Shown piece after piece: positions 53,701-61,331 of a DNA stretch of 64,000 bases. The notes beneath the pieces are model-generated. The model did not search any database and was not told the DNA's origin. It saw nothing but the letters and a program-made list of their open reading frames with translations. Position numbers and translations under genes: made by a program. How positions within the stretch are numbered: the first letter of the stretch is position 1; the number at the start of each line of letters is the position of its first letter. The DNA is from Streptomyces sp. NBC_01669 (GTDB taxonomy: Bacteria; Actinomycetota; Actinomycetes; Streptomycetales; Streptomycetaceae), in contig NZ_JAPEQG010000001.1 of NCBI RefSeq assembly GCF_026339735.1, forward strand, positions 1,054,001 through 1,118,000, read 5' to 3'.

Positions 53701-54953
53701 GTCGGCCCGTCATAACCCGCCGCTCCCTTGCACAGATACGCGGGCGTGCAACTTCCGTTGCTTCCAGACGTCACATCGTTGAGCGCGGACGGCTGGGCGT
53801 ACGGGTAGGAGTTGGGCGCCGAACCCGCCGCCGGCGTCCCGGCTATCGCGTAGACCGAGGCGATGATCGGGGCGGACGCGCTGGTACCGCCGAAGACCTG
53901 CCAGCCGCCGTGGTAGACCGCGACACCGGTGTTCGGGTCCGCGACCGCGGACGCATCGGCGACCGCACGACCCGCGCAGCCGGTGTCCTTCTGGAACGAC
54001 GGCTTGGGCTCGAACCGCGAGCAGCCACTGCCCGCACCACTCCATGCGCTCTCGGCCCAACCGCGGCTGGTGGAAGTGTTTTTGACCAGCGAGGTGCCGC
54101 CGACCGCCGTCACATACGGCGACGCGGCCGGGTACGAGACGCCGTAACCGTTGTCGCCGCTGCTGACGGTGATCGCGACACCGGGGTGGTTGAAGTAGGC
54201 GTCGTCGGCCTGGGTCTCGTCGGAACCTTCGTTGCCGCCGTAGCTGTTGGAGACGTACTTGGCGCCCTGGGCGACCGCCTGGTTCACGGCCGCGCCGAGG
54301 TTGGTCATGTAGCTGTCGTCGGCCTCGACCAGCAGGATCTTGCAGGTCGGGCATGTCGCGCTGACCATGTCGACGTCCAGTGCGATCTCTCCGGCCCACC
54401 CGGCGTCCGCCGGCGGATAGTCCGTGCCGCCGCGCTGGTCGATCTTCTTGAAGCAGCCGTTGGCCGTGGTGCACGGCGGCAGCCCGTACTGCTGACGGTA
54501 AACGGCCAGGTCCGCCTCGGCGTTCGGGTTGTCGTACGCGTCGACGATCGCGACCGTCTCCGTGGAGCCGGCGGCGGGCAGGTTGTACGCGCTCTGCAGG
54601 TCTGCCGGACCGAAACCGGTGGGAGCGGCATCGGGCTGCACGCCCTTCACCGCGGCGACATCGGTGCGGACCATGGCAAGGCAGGACATCTCGCCGGCTT
54701 TTGACGGCGTGGCGCACACCCGATTGGTGGGGTGCCGACCAGGCGAGGTGGGGCCGGCGGCCTTCGTGGTCGGGACAGGATCGTTGGCGGATGTGGTGGA
54801 GGCGGAGGCGGAGGCCGCGGCCGGTAAAGCGATCACCGTGAGTGCGGCGACGGCGAGCGCCACGATCAGCGCGCAGACGCGTCCGGCAGTCGTGGTCAAC
54901 GCGACCGGACGCGATCTGCGGCGCGATGGCCGCGCGGCGGGGGGATGAGACAC
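50754..54953 (-). CDS. Secreted S53 peptidase with kelch domains, copy 2
   Basis: A 1,399-residue paralogue of copy 1 with the same layout. Catalytic Glu189 and Asp193 are in WAGEIALDVDM, oxyanion Asp267 is in SSGDNG, and Ser358 is in GGTSASAP, all present. Two carboxypeptidase-regulatory-like domains, a jelly-roll domain ending WWWQVDDVHLGD, six or so kelch blades (YVFGGWDPYG, IYIVGGCTSDDCG) and C-terminal beta domains follow. The GTG at 54953 aligns with the ATG of copy 1 and has TAGGAGAGG upstream; an ATG at 54977 is in frame but lies before that site. The C-terminal kelch and beta domains vary more between copies than the protease domain does. Confidence 0.85.
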   Translation of the reverse strand: MSHPPAARPSRRRSRPVALTTTAGRVCALIVALAVAALTVIALPAAASASASTTSANDPVPTTKAAGPTSPGRHPTNRVCATPSKAGEMSCLAMVRTDVAAVKGVQPDAAPTGFGPADLQSAYNLPAAGSTETVAIVDAYDNPNAEADLAVYRQQYGLPPCTTANGCFKKIDQRGGTDYPPADAGWAGEIALDVDMVSATCPTCKILLVEADDSYMTNLGAAVNQAVAQGAKYVSNSYGGNEGSDETQADDAYFNHPGVAITVSSGDNGYGVSYPAASPYVTAVGGTSLVKNTSTSRGWAESAWSGAGSGCSRFEPKPSFQKDTGCAGRAVADASAVADPNTGVAVYHGGWQVFGGTSASAPIIASVYAIAGTPAAGSAPNSYPYAQPSALNDVTSGSNGSCTPAYLCKGAAGYDGPTGLGTPNGVAAFRYTPHGTVIGTVTDGTAPLASAKISVGDVTTMTDGQGHYTLTAPLGTYDVSASKFGYATKTVSGVALADGQTVTENFALTAKSRVNVTGTVHDGSGHGWPLYATVRVKGEPTAVAYTDPRTGKYTLSVPVSGTYTLQADPLYPGYQRNSQDVQVGSADVTHDVNASVDWTTCSTAGYGLHYDGTTESFDGTTAPSGWTVDDKVGNGQTWVFNDPGKRGNKTGGSGGFAIIDSAKYGVGKSQDSSLISPVMDFSRRTHPALTFRTDYNSVPGETGDVDLSVDGGQTWNNVWHHTTDTARGPRTEIVDLSQAAGMANVQVRFHFTASFGWWWQVDDVHLGDRTCDPAPGGLVLGQVTDKNTGAGINGASVTSADKPAEKTTSVVTPNDPNLGDGFYWMFSSLTGKHTFTATAGNSYSAQDITVNVAPDQASDGTFALPAPRIAVPAQVSKTVDWKGRGSSTLTLKNTGTAPVTAEIGKQPGGHQPAAAQKGASLQEVKGHYSPLRFRPGKTAQTAAAKPSATPYAAPWTTVADYPLPIMDNGVATIDGKVYSVGGTDGASDFKNAYVYDPGAQAWSALPNLSIARSAPQAAAYGGKLYVFGGWDPYGRPVAKTEIYDPATGAWSTGAENPKPYAGAAVTVLGGKIYIVGGCTSDDCGGTDVQTYDPVSDSWSSGTAYPEPISWLGCGAIANKLYCAGGATPVSATKHAYSYDPSSHSWTAVADLPIDLWGMGYSAADSKFLVSGGVTNGFTTITNQGFAYDPGSNAWTALPNSNNTVYRGGSACGFYKIGGSPAGWDAVKNSELLPGYDQCVAVPWLSVDKTEVTIQPGESVDVNVSFNANVAEITQPGTFTAELTVSAKTPYGAIPSVPVTLTVNPPKTWGKITGTVTGVGCTGTSAPLTGATVQITSKTASYTLKTDRNGQYVLWLDVSNNPLTVIAAKDGWGTQTRSVKITKGVATMADFSLKPDRTCT

Positions 54954-55466
54954 GTACACCTCTCCTACGGGGTGCATGCAAACCCGAATCGTGAATTCCT
55001 AATCAGGCAGATCTCGGCTCAGTCGTACTTCTTCAGCCGCAACTCGTTTCCGCGGCCCAGCGTGCTTTAGTACTGACTGGCGTCGTGATCACGGGGAGCT
55101 TTTCGGCCGGATGATTTCGGCCGCGATCAAGCCGGGATTTCCGTCGCCGCCATAGTCCGAGGCAGATTCCAGCACGTGCTCACGAATCGTGGCCCTCGCC
55201 ACTCCTCATGCGATGAGGAAACGCGAGAATATGTTCATTACCGTGCTTCCAGAAGCTGGATCAACCGGACGGGGTCGGCACTTTCCAGCCCCGAGGTGGT
55301 GCTCGGGGACACGAGGGTTTCGACAGGACACGGTGCACGAGAATTTGCTCGTCCCTTCTGCCGGACGACAGGTTCGCGCGGACTTTACGACCGGCGGCAC
55401 AACCCCGTCATCGGCTGAATGTCGGGACGATCCCAGCGCCAGCCCGACGAATGTCGAATGGTGCAG
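54954..55466. repeat. Upstream region of S53 copy 2, identical to 59973-60485
   Basis: The block repeats at an offset of 5,019 bp with no difference I could find in the parts I compared. It holds the S53 promoter region and the decayed small secreted gene (55089-55238, listed separately). At 55466 identity ends abruptly and unique sequence begins, so this is one edge of the tandem duplication. Confidence 0.8.
55089..55238 (-). pseudogene. Small secreted protein gene remnant upstream of S53 copy 2
   Basis: The start NIFSRFLIA is kept but meets a stop codon within eleven codons. After an internal deletion, a later frame still reads REHVLESASDYGGDGNPGLIAAEIIRPKSSP, homologous to VLVESALGNDGDGNPYVIVAGIIRPKETE of the copy 1 relic. 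The signal-peptide core is lost. Confidence 0.6.
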
Positions 55467-55700
55467 ACCCCGACGGCTCTACACCCCCGCCTGAATATGC
55501 AGAAACACCTGGCCGGGCTGGCTGTCGGCCAGGTGTGCCCAGCGACCTGTGGTCCCGGCCAACTCGGCATGGCGTTCGAGCGGGGTCGCCACGCGCGGCA
55601 TCGACCCGGTCGTTCCCCGGCCGCTCGTCGCCGATCAGCGGCCCAGAGCTGCCCTGCTCACCCCCGCCCGCTGCGGACCGGGGGCGGCCGAGAAGGGTGG
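55467..55700. other. Unique spacer between S53 copies 2 and 3
   Basis: These 234 bp replace the longer repeat block found beside copies 1 and 3. CACCTGGCCG (55505-55514) and CGGCCAGGTG (55527-55536) form a 10-bp inverted repeat over 12 nt. No frame gives a recognisable protein. Confidence 0.45.
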
Positions 55701-55774
55701 CGGCCCCGCCATCGGATCGGTGGCGGGGCCGCGACCTGTCCGTGCGGGGCCGGGCCCAGGCCCGGCCCCGCACG
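55701..55774 (-). terminator. Tandem terminator hairpins after S53 copy 3
   Basis: CGTGCGGGGCCGGGC (55741-55755) pairs with GCCCGGCCCCGCACG (55760-55774), a perfect 15-bp stem with a 4-nt loop, 11 bp past the stop codon. The second hairpin CGGCCCCGCCA/TGGCGGGGCCG (55701-55731) is identical to that after copy 2. Confidence 0.88.
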
Positions 55775-55784
55775 GAGCGTCAGA

Positions 55785-58700
55785 TCAGGTGCAGGTTTGT
55801 TTGAGAGAGAAGTCGGCCGTGGTCGTCTCACCCCCCTTGATCTTGACCGATCGGGCCTGCGGCGCCGAGCCGTCCTTGGACGCGGTCACCGTGAGCGGGC
55901 TGTTGCTGACGTCGAGCCAGAACACGTACTGACCGTTCCGGTCGGTCTTCAGGGTGTAGGTCGCCGTCTTCGAGGTAATCTGCACGGTCGCTCCGGTCAG
56001 CGGCGCCGACGTGCCGGCGCAGTCGACTCCGCTGACCGTCCCGGTGATCTTTCCCCAGGTCTTGGGCGGGTTCACCGTGAGCGTCACCGGAACCGACGCG
56101 ATCGCGTACGGGGTCTGCGCCCTGATCGTGAGCAGCGCGGTGAACGTGCCCGGCTGCGTGATTGCGGCGACGTTCGCGTTGAAACTCACGTTGACGTCGA
56201 CGCTCTCGCCCGGCTGGATCGTCACCTCGGTCTTGTCCTCTGAGAGCCAGGGGACATCGGTCGCGCAATAGCCGGGCAGCAGCTCGGATTTCTTGGTCGC
56301 GGCCCACCCTCCGGTGGTACCTCCGATCTTGTAGAAGCCGCAGGCGGAGCCGCCGCGGTAGACGGTGTTGTTGGAGTTGGGCAGCGCGGTCCAAGTGTCG
56401 GAACCCGGGTCGTAGGCGAAGCCCCGGTTGGTGATCGTGGTGAGGCCGTTGGTCACGCCGCCGGACACGAGGAACTTGCCGTCTGACACCGAGTAGCCCA
56501 TCCCCCACAGGTCGATCGGCAGGTCGGCAACGCGAGTCCATGTGGCGGATGCAGGGTCGTAGCTGTAGGCGTGCTTGGTGGAGGTAGTGCCCGGCGACCC
56601 GCCCGCGCAGTACAGCTTGTTCGCGATGGCGCCGCAGCCGAGAAGGGCGAGCGGCTCAGGGTAGGGCGTGGCCGAACTCCAGGAGTTCGAGGCCGGGTCG
56701 TACACTTGCACATCGGTCTTGTAGGAGCCGCTCATGGAGCCGCCGATGATGTAGATCTTGCCGCCCAGGACGGTCACGGCGCCGGCGCCACGCGGTTTCG
56801 GCATGTCGGCGCCTGCGGACCAAGTACGGCTCGCCGGGTCGTAGATCTCGGTCTTGGCCACGGTCGTGTATGCGTCCCAGCCGCCGAAGACGTAGATCTT
56901 GCCGCCATAGGCGGCCGCCTGCGCCGCCATGCGGCCGGCCCTCAGGTTCGGCAGAGCACTCCACGCCTGGGCGACCGGGTCGTAGACGTATGCCTTGTTT
57001 GAGACGGAGAAGATTCCGTCGGTTCCGGCGATCGAGTAGACCTTGCCGTCGAGGGTCGCCACGGCGTTGTCCATGATCGTCGTGGGGTAGTCGGCCACCG
57101 TCGTCCACGGTGCCGCGTACGGCGTCGCCGACGGCTTGGCGGTCGCCGTCTGCGCAGTCTTGCCGGGCCGGAACGGCTCGGGGCTGTAGTGTCCCTTCAC
57201 CTCTTGCAATGGAGCACCCTTCTGCGCCGCGGCGGGCTGGTGGCTGCCCGGCCACTCACCGATCTTGGCGGTCACCGGGGCGGTTCCGGTGTTCTTCAAG
57301 GTCAGGGTGGAGCTGCCCTGGCCCTTCCAGTCGACGGTCTTGCTGAGCTGGGCCGGGTTGACCTCGATCCGGGGTGCGGGCAGGGCGAACGTGCCGTCCG
57401 ATGCCTGGTCCGGGGCCACGTTGACGGTGATGTCCTGGGCGCTGTAGTTGCTCCCTGCCGTGGCGGTGAACGTGTGCTTCCCGGTGAGCGAGGAGAACAT
57501 CCAGTAGAAGCCGTCGCCCAGGTTCGGGTCGTTCGGCGTCGGCAGCGCGATTGTCTTCTCCGCGGGCTTGTCGGCCGACGTCACCGAGGCGCCGTTGATC
57601 CCGGCCCCGGTGTTCTTGTCGGTCACCCGGCCGACGACCAGGCCGCCCGGTACCGGGTCACACGTGCGGTCGCCGAGGTGGACGTCGTCGACCTGCCACC
57701 ACCACCCAAGGCTGGCGGTGAAGTGGAACCTCACCTGGACGTTGGCCTTGCCGGCGGCCTGGGACAGGTCCACGAGCTCGGTCCGCGGCCCCCGGGCGCT
57801 GTCGATGGTGTGGTGCCAGACGTTGTTCCACGTCTGGCCGCCGTCGACGCTGAGATCGACGCCCCCGGTCTCGCCCGAGAAGCCCTTGTAGTCGGTACGG
57901 AAGGTCAGGGCCGGGTGGGTTCGCCGGCTGAAGTCCATGACCGGGCTGATCAGCGAGCTGTCCTGTGACTTGCCGACGCCGTATTTCGCGCTGTCGATGA
58001 TGGCGAAGCCGCCGGACCCGCCGGTCTGGTTGCCGCGCTTGCCGGGGTCGTTGAACACCCAGGTCTGGCCGTTGCCGACCTTGTCGTCGACGGTCCAGCC
58101 CGACGGCGCTGTGGTGCCGTCGAACGACTCGGCGGTGCCGTCGTAGTGGAGGCCGTACCCGGCCGTGCTGCAGGTCGTCCAGTCGACCGACGCGTTGACA
58201 TCATGCGTCACATCCGCCGAACCCACCTGCACATCCTGAGAGTTCCGCTGGTAACCCGGATACAACGGGTCGGCCTGCAGGGTGTAGGTGTCCCCGGCGG
58301 GCACGCTCAGCGTGTACTTCCCCGTCCTGGGGTCGGTGTAGGCGACCGCCGTCGGCTCGCCCTTGACCCGCACGGTCGCATACAGCGGCCAATCATGACC
58401 GGAACCGTCATGGACCGTGCCGGTGACATTCACGCGCGACTTCGCGGTCAACGCGAAGTTCTCGGTCACCGTCTGGCCGTCGGCGAGCGCGACACCCGAA
58501 ACGGTCTTGGTGGCGTACCCGAACTTGCTCGCGCTGACGTCGTAGGTTCCCGGTGGAGCGATCAGGGTGTAGTGCCCCTGCCCGTCTGTCGTGGCCGTGA
58601 CGTCACCCACGGTGACCTGGGCCGAAGCCAGCGGAGCGGTGCCGTCGGTGACGGTACCGCTGACAGTGCCGTGCGGCCCGGAGCGGAACGCGGCGACCCC

Positions 58701-59972
58701 GTTCGGGGTGCCGAGCCCGGTCGGCCCGTCATACCCCGGCCCCGCGGTGCACAAGTACGCAGACGTGCAACTTCCGTTGCTTCCAGACGTCACATCGTTG
58801 AGCGCGTAGGGCTGGGCGTAGGGGTAGGAGTTGGGCGCCGAACCCGCCGCAGGCGTCCCGGCTATCGCGTAGACCGAGGCGATGATCGGGGCGGACGCGC
58901 TGGTGCCGCCGAAGATCTGCCAGCCATTGTTGTAAACCGCGACACCGGTGTTCGGGTCCGCGACCGCGGACACATCGGCGACCGCACGACCCGCGCAGCC
59001 GGTGTCCTTCTGGAACGACGGCTTGGGCTCGAACCGCGAGCAGCCACTGCCCGCACCACTCCATGCGCTCTCGGCCCAACCGCGGCTGGTGGAGGTGTCC
59101 TTGACCAGCGAGGTGCCACCGACCGCCGTCACATACGGCGACGCGGCCGGATACTCCACCGCATAACCGTTGTCGCCGCTGCTGACGGTGATCGCGACAC
59201 CGGGGTGGTTGAAGTAGGCGTCGTCGGCCTGGGTCTCGTCGGAACCTTCGTTGCCGCCGTAGCTGTTGGAGACGTACTTGGCGCCCTGGGCGACCGCCTG
59301 GTTCACAGCCGCGCCGAGGTTGGTCATGTAGCTGTCGTCGGCCTCGACCAGCAGGATCTTGCAGGTCGGGCATGTCGCGCTGACCATGTCGACGTCCAGT
59401 GCGATCTCCGCGGCCCACCCGGAGTTCGGTGACGGATAGTCCGTGCCGCCGCGCTGGTCGATCTTCTTGAAGCAGCCGTTGGCCGTGGTGCACGGCGGCA
59501 GCCCGTACTGCTGACGGTAAACGGCCAGGTCCGCCTCGGCGTTCGGGTTGTCGTACGCGTCGACGATCGCGACCGTCTCCGTGGAGCCGGCGGCGGGCAG
59601 GTTGTACGCGCTCTGCAGGTCTGCCGGACCGAAACCGGTGGGAGCGGCATCGGACTGGACGCCCTTCACCGCGGCGACATCGGTGCGGACCATGGCAAGG
59701 CAGGACATCTCGCCGGCTTTTGACGGCGTGGCGCACACCCGATTGGTGGGGTGCCGACCAGGCGAGGTGGGGCCGGCGGCCTTCGTGGTCGGGACAGGAT
59801 CGTTGGCGGATGTGGTGGAGGCGGAGGCGGAGGCCGCGGCCGGTAAAGCGATCACCGTGAGTGCGGCGACGGCGAGCGCCACGATCAGCGCGCAGACGCG
59901 TCCGGCAGTCGTGGTCAACGCGACCGGACGCGATCTGCGGCGCGATGGCCGCGCGGCGGGGGGATGAGACAC
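55785..59972 (-). CDS. Secreted S53 peptidase with kelch domains, copy 3
   Basis: A 1,395-residue paralogue, closest to copy 2: the first 180 or so residues are almost identical. Catalytic Glu189 and Asp193 (WAAEIALDVDM), Asp267 (SSGDNG) and Ser358 (IFGGTSASAP) are present. Carboxypeptidase-regulatory-like, jelly-roll, kelch and C-terminal beta domains follow in the same order. The GTG at 59972 is chosen by alignment with copy 1 and the TAGGAGAGG site. The kelch section has diverged (IYVFGGWDAYTTVAKTEIYD; IYIIGGSMSGSYK), so the three proteins may differ in what they bind while sharing protease chemistry. Confidence 0.85.
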   Translation of the reverse strand: MSHPPAARPSRRRSRPVALTTTAGRVCALIVALAVAALTVIALPAAASASASTTSANDPVPTTKAAGPTSPGRHPTNRVCATPSKAGEMSCLAMVRTDVAAVKGVQSDAAPTGFGPADLQSAYNLPAAGSTETVAIVDAYDNPNAEADLAVYRQQYGLPPCTTANGCFKKIDQRGGTDYPSPNSGWAAEIALDVDMVSATCPTCKILLVEADDSYMTNLGAAVNQAVAQGAKYVSNSYGGNEGSDETQADDAYFNHPGVAITVSSGDNGYAVEYPAASPYVTAVGGTSLVKDTSTSRGWAESAWSGAGSGCSRFEPKPSFQKDTGCAGRAVADVSAVADPNTGVAVYNNGWQIFGGTSASAPIIASVYAIAGTPAAGSAPNSYPYAQPYALNDVTSGSNGSCTSAYLCTAGPGYDGPTGLGTPNGVAAFRSGPHGTVSGTVTDGTAPLASAQVTVGDVTATTDGQGHYTLIAPPGTYDVSASKFGYATKTVSGVALADGQTVTENFALTAKSRVNVTGTVHDGSGHDWPLYATVRVKGEPTAVAYTDPRTGKYTLSVPAGDTYTLQADPLYPGYQRNSQDVQVGSADVTHDVNASVDWTTCSTAGYGLHYDGTAESFDGTTAPSGWTVDDKVGNGQTWVFNDPGKRGNQTGGSGGFAIIDSAKYGVGKSQDSSLISPVMDFSRRTHPALTFRTDYKGFSGETGGVDLSVDGGQTWNNVWHHTIDSARGPRTELVDLSQAAGKANVQVRFHFTASLGWWWQVDDVHLGDRTCDPVPGGLVVGRVTDKNTGAGINGASVTSADKPAEKTIALPTPNDPNLGDGFYWMFSSLTGKHTFTATAGSNYSAQDITVNVAPDQASDGTFALPAPRIEVNPAQLSKTVDWKGQGSSTLTLKNTGTAPVTAKIGEWPGSHQPAAAQKGAPLQEVKGHYSPEPFRPGKTAQTATAKPSATPYAAPWTTVADYPTTIMDNAVATLDGKVYSIAGTDGIFSVSNKAYVYDPVAQAWSALPNLRAGRMAAQAAAYGGKIYVFGGWDAYTTVAKTEIYDPASRTWSAGADMPKPRGAGAVTVLGGKIYIIGGSMSGSYKTDVQVYDPASNSWSSATPYPEPLALLGCGAIANKLYCAGGSPGTTSTKHAYSYDPASATWTRVADLPIDLWGMGYSVSDGKFLVSGGVTNGLTTITNRGFAYDPGSDTWTALPNSNNTVYRGGSACGFYKIGGTTGGWAATKKSELLPGYCATDVPWLSEDKTEVTIQPGESVDVNVSFNANVAAITQPGTFTALLTIRAQTPYAIASVPVTLTVNPPKTWGKITGTVSGVDCAGTSAPLTGATVQITSKTATYTLKTDRNGQYVFWLDVSNSPLTVTASKDGSAPQARSVKIKGGETTTADFSLKQTCT

Positions 59973-60107
59973 GTACACCTCTCCTACGGGGTGCATGCAA
60001 ACCCGAATCGTGAATTCCTAATCAGGCAGATCTCGGCTCAGTCGTACTTCTTCAGCCGCAACTCGTTTCCGCGGCCCAGCGTGCTTTAGTACTGACTGGC
60101 GTCGTGA

Positions 60108-60257
60108 TCACGGGGAGCTTTTCGGCCGGATGATTTCGGCCGCGATCAAGCCGGGATTTCCGTCGCCGCCATAGTCCGAGGCAGATTCCAGCACGTGCTC
60201 ACGAATCGTGGCCCTCGCCACTCCTCATGCGATGAGGAAACGCGAGAATATGTTCAT
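60108..60257 (-). pseudogene. Small secreted protein gene remnant upstream of S53 copy 3
   Basis: Same broken structure as the copy 2 relic: NIFSRFLIA, an early stop, then the shifted REHVLESASDYGGDGNP segment. It lies in the 513-bp block identical to that before copy 2, so the decay pre-dates the last duplication. Confidence 0.6.
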
Positions 60258-60936
60258 TACCGTGCTTCCAGAAGCTGGATCAACCGGACGGGGTCGGCAC
60301 TTTCCAGCCCCGAGGTGGTGCTCGGGGACACGAGGGTTTCGACAGGACACGGTGCACGAGAATTTGCTCGTCCCTTCTGCCGGACGACAGGTTCGCGCGG
60401 ACTTTACGACCGGCGGCACAACCCCGTCATCGGCTGAATGTCGGGACGATCCCAGCGCCAGCCCGACGAATGTCGAATCGTGGTCGTCTTCACGCCAGAC
60501 GGTGTCGCGGGGCGATGCTCGAGATCCGGGCACGGGCGGAGATCTCGGCGGCCGACAGGTGGGCACGACTGGTGACGACGATCGCGACCTGCTTGCTGAT
60601 CGGCCGTCCGACCAGGTCGGTCACATCACGGCGGATGACTGCCCGTCAGGTGGCCGTAAGGCAGGCCGATGCCGTCGTCGATGGCGGTGGTCCACCGGTT
60701 GGTCCGCCCGTGGCCGGGCTCGCAGGTGATGTCATCGGGCACGGTGCCGATCAGTTTGCGTCCGATAGCGACGGCGGAATAAAGCCGCCAGCAAGCGCGT
60801 TGACGCACTGTCACTCAGCACCCGCACGCTCATGCAGCCTGCCCAGTCCGGTGTCGCCTTTCCTGAGCAGCTCCACCGAACCGGTCGGCGGCTGCTCACG
60901 ACCGGCCCCACCCGCAAGGGAGAAAAGCGACCGGAG
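60258..60936. repeat. 680-bp intergenic block shared with 49683-50361
   Basis: Near-identical to the block beside copy 1 at offset 10,575 bp. It ends at 60936, where a transposase fragment begins; at 50361 the same edge meets the Usp fragment. No gene is supported inside it. Confidence 0.75.
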
Positions 60937-60940
60937 AAGC

Positions 60941-61127
60941 GCATCCTGGGTGCGCAGTCGCACCCAGGATGCGGATCCGGCGACTGCCGTGCTCGATCAC
61001 CGCGAACACGAACAGCCGCGCCCCGGACAAGGTGACCGTCTCCAGGAAGTCGCACGCCAGCAGGGCCTCGGCCTGCGAGCGCACGAAGTCCGCCCAGTAC
61101 TCGAACTCCGTTCGGGCGAGGGGGCGA
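60941..61127 (-). mobile_element. Integrase-type transposase fragment, catalytic (rve) part
   Basis: The minus strand reads EYWADFVRSQAEALLACDFL, ETVTLSGARLFVFAVIEHGS and RRIRILGATAHPG. This is the start of the rve/DDE integrase core common in actinobacterial transposases, with the first catalytic Asp in ACDFLETV. The remainder of the core, with the second Asp and Glu, is missing beyond 60941. The matching N-terminal half of the same protein type lies at 63688-63905 on the same strand. Confidence 0.8.
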
Positions 61128-61148
61128 CCCCGGTGTGATGCTGACCGA

Positions 61149-61180
61149 TAGTTGGCCATCTCGATCCGTAGTTGGCCATC
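61149..61180 (+). repeat. Left inverted-repeat end of cassette: two TAGTTGGCCATC motifs
   Basis: TAGTTGGCCATC occurs at 61149-61160 and again at 61169-61180. The reverse complement of the same motif occurs twice at 63603-63637. Paired terminal motifs of this kind are typical of transposon ends with internal repeats. Confidence 0.65.
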
Positions 61181-61290
61181 GCCCCGTTTCGACTGCCCAA
61201 GACAGGCCCAAGCGTCTGTCGGAGGCTCAGCTGCTCGCCTTAGTTCGGTGACCCGCGTCACACCCGACTCCTGTCAGTAATCGGGGCGCC

Positions 61291-61319
61291 GTCTCGTTCA
61301 AGGGGCACGCGAACGAGAC
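61291..61319. promoter_or_regulatory. Inverted repeat upstream of oxidoreductase gene
   Basis: GTCTCGTTC (61291-61299) and GAACGAGAC (61311-61319) are perfect 9-bp arms with an 11-bp spacer. They lie just before the ACAGGAG ribosome binding site of the oxidoreductase gene. It may be an operator or a leader hairpin. A TGTCAGT at 61272 and CGTC at 61290 vaguely recall ECF41 promoters. Confidence 0.45.
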
Positions 61320-61331
61320 AGGAGCAACGCC

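Noticed and set aside
45812..54704. Long plus-strand reading frames (for example 45812-48388, 50385-52949, 53127-54704)
   Set aside because: They lie opposite the S53 genes, have compositions rich in Arg, Gly and Val with no domain, and arise from GC-rich third positions. The minus-strand frames have clear catalytic motifs and kelch repeats.
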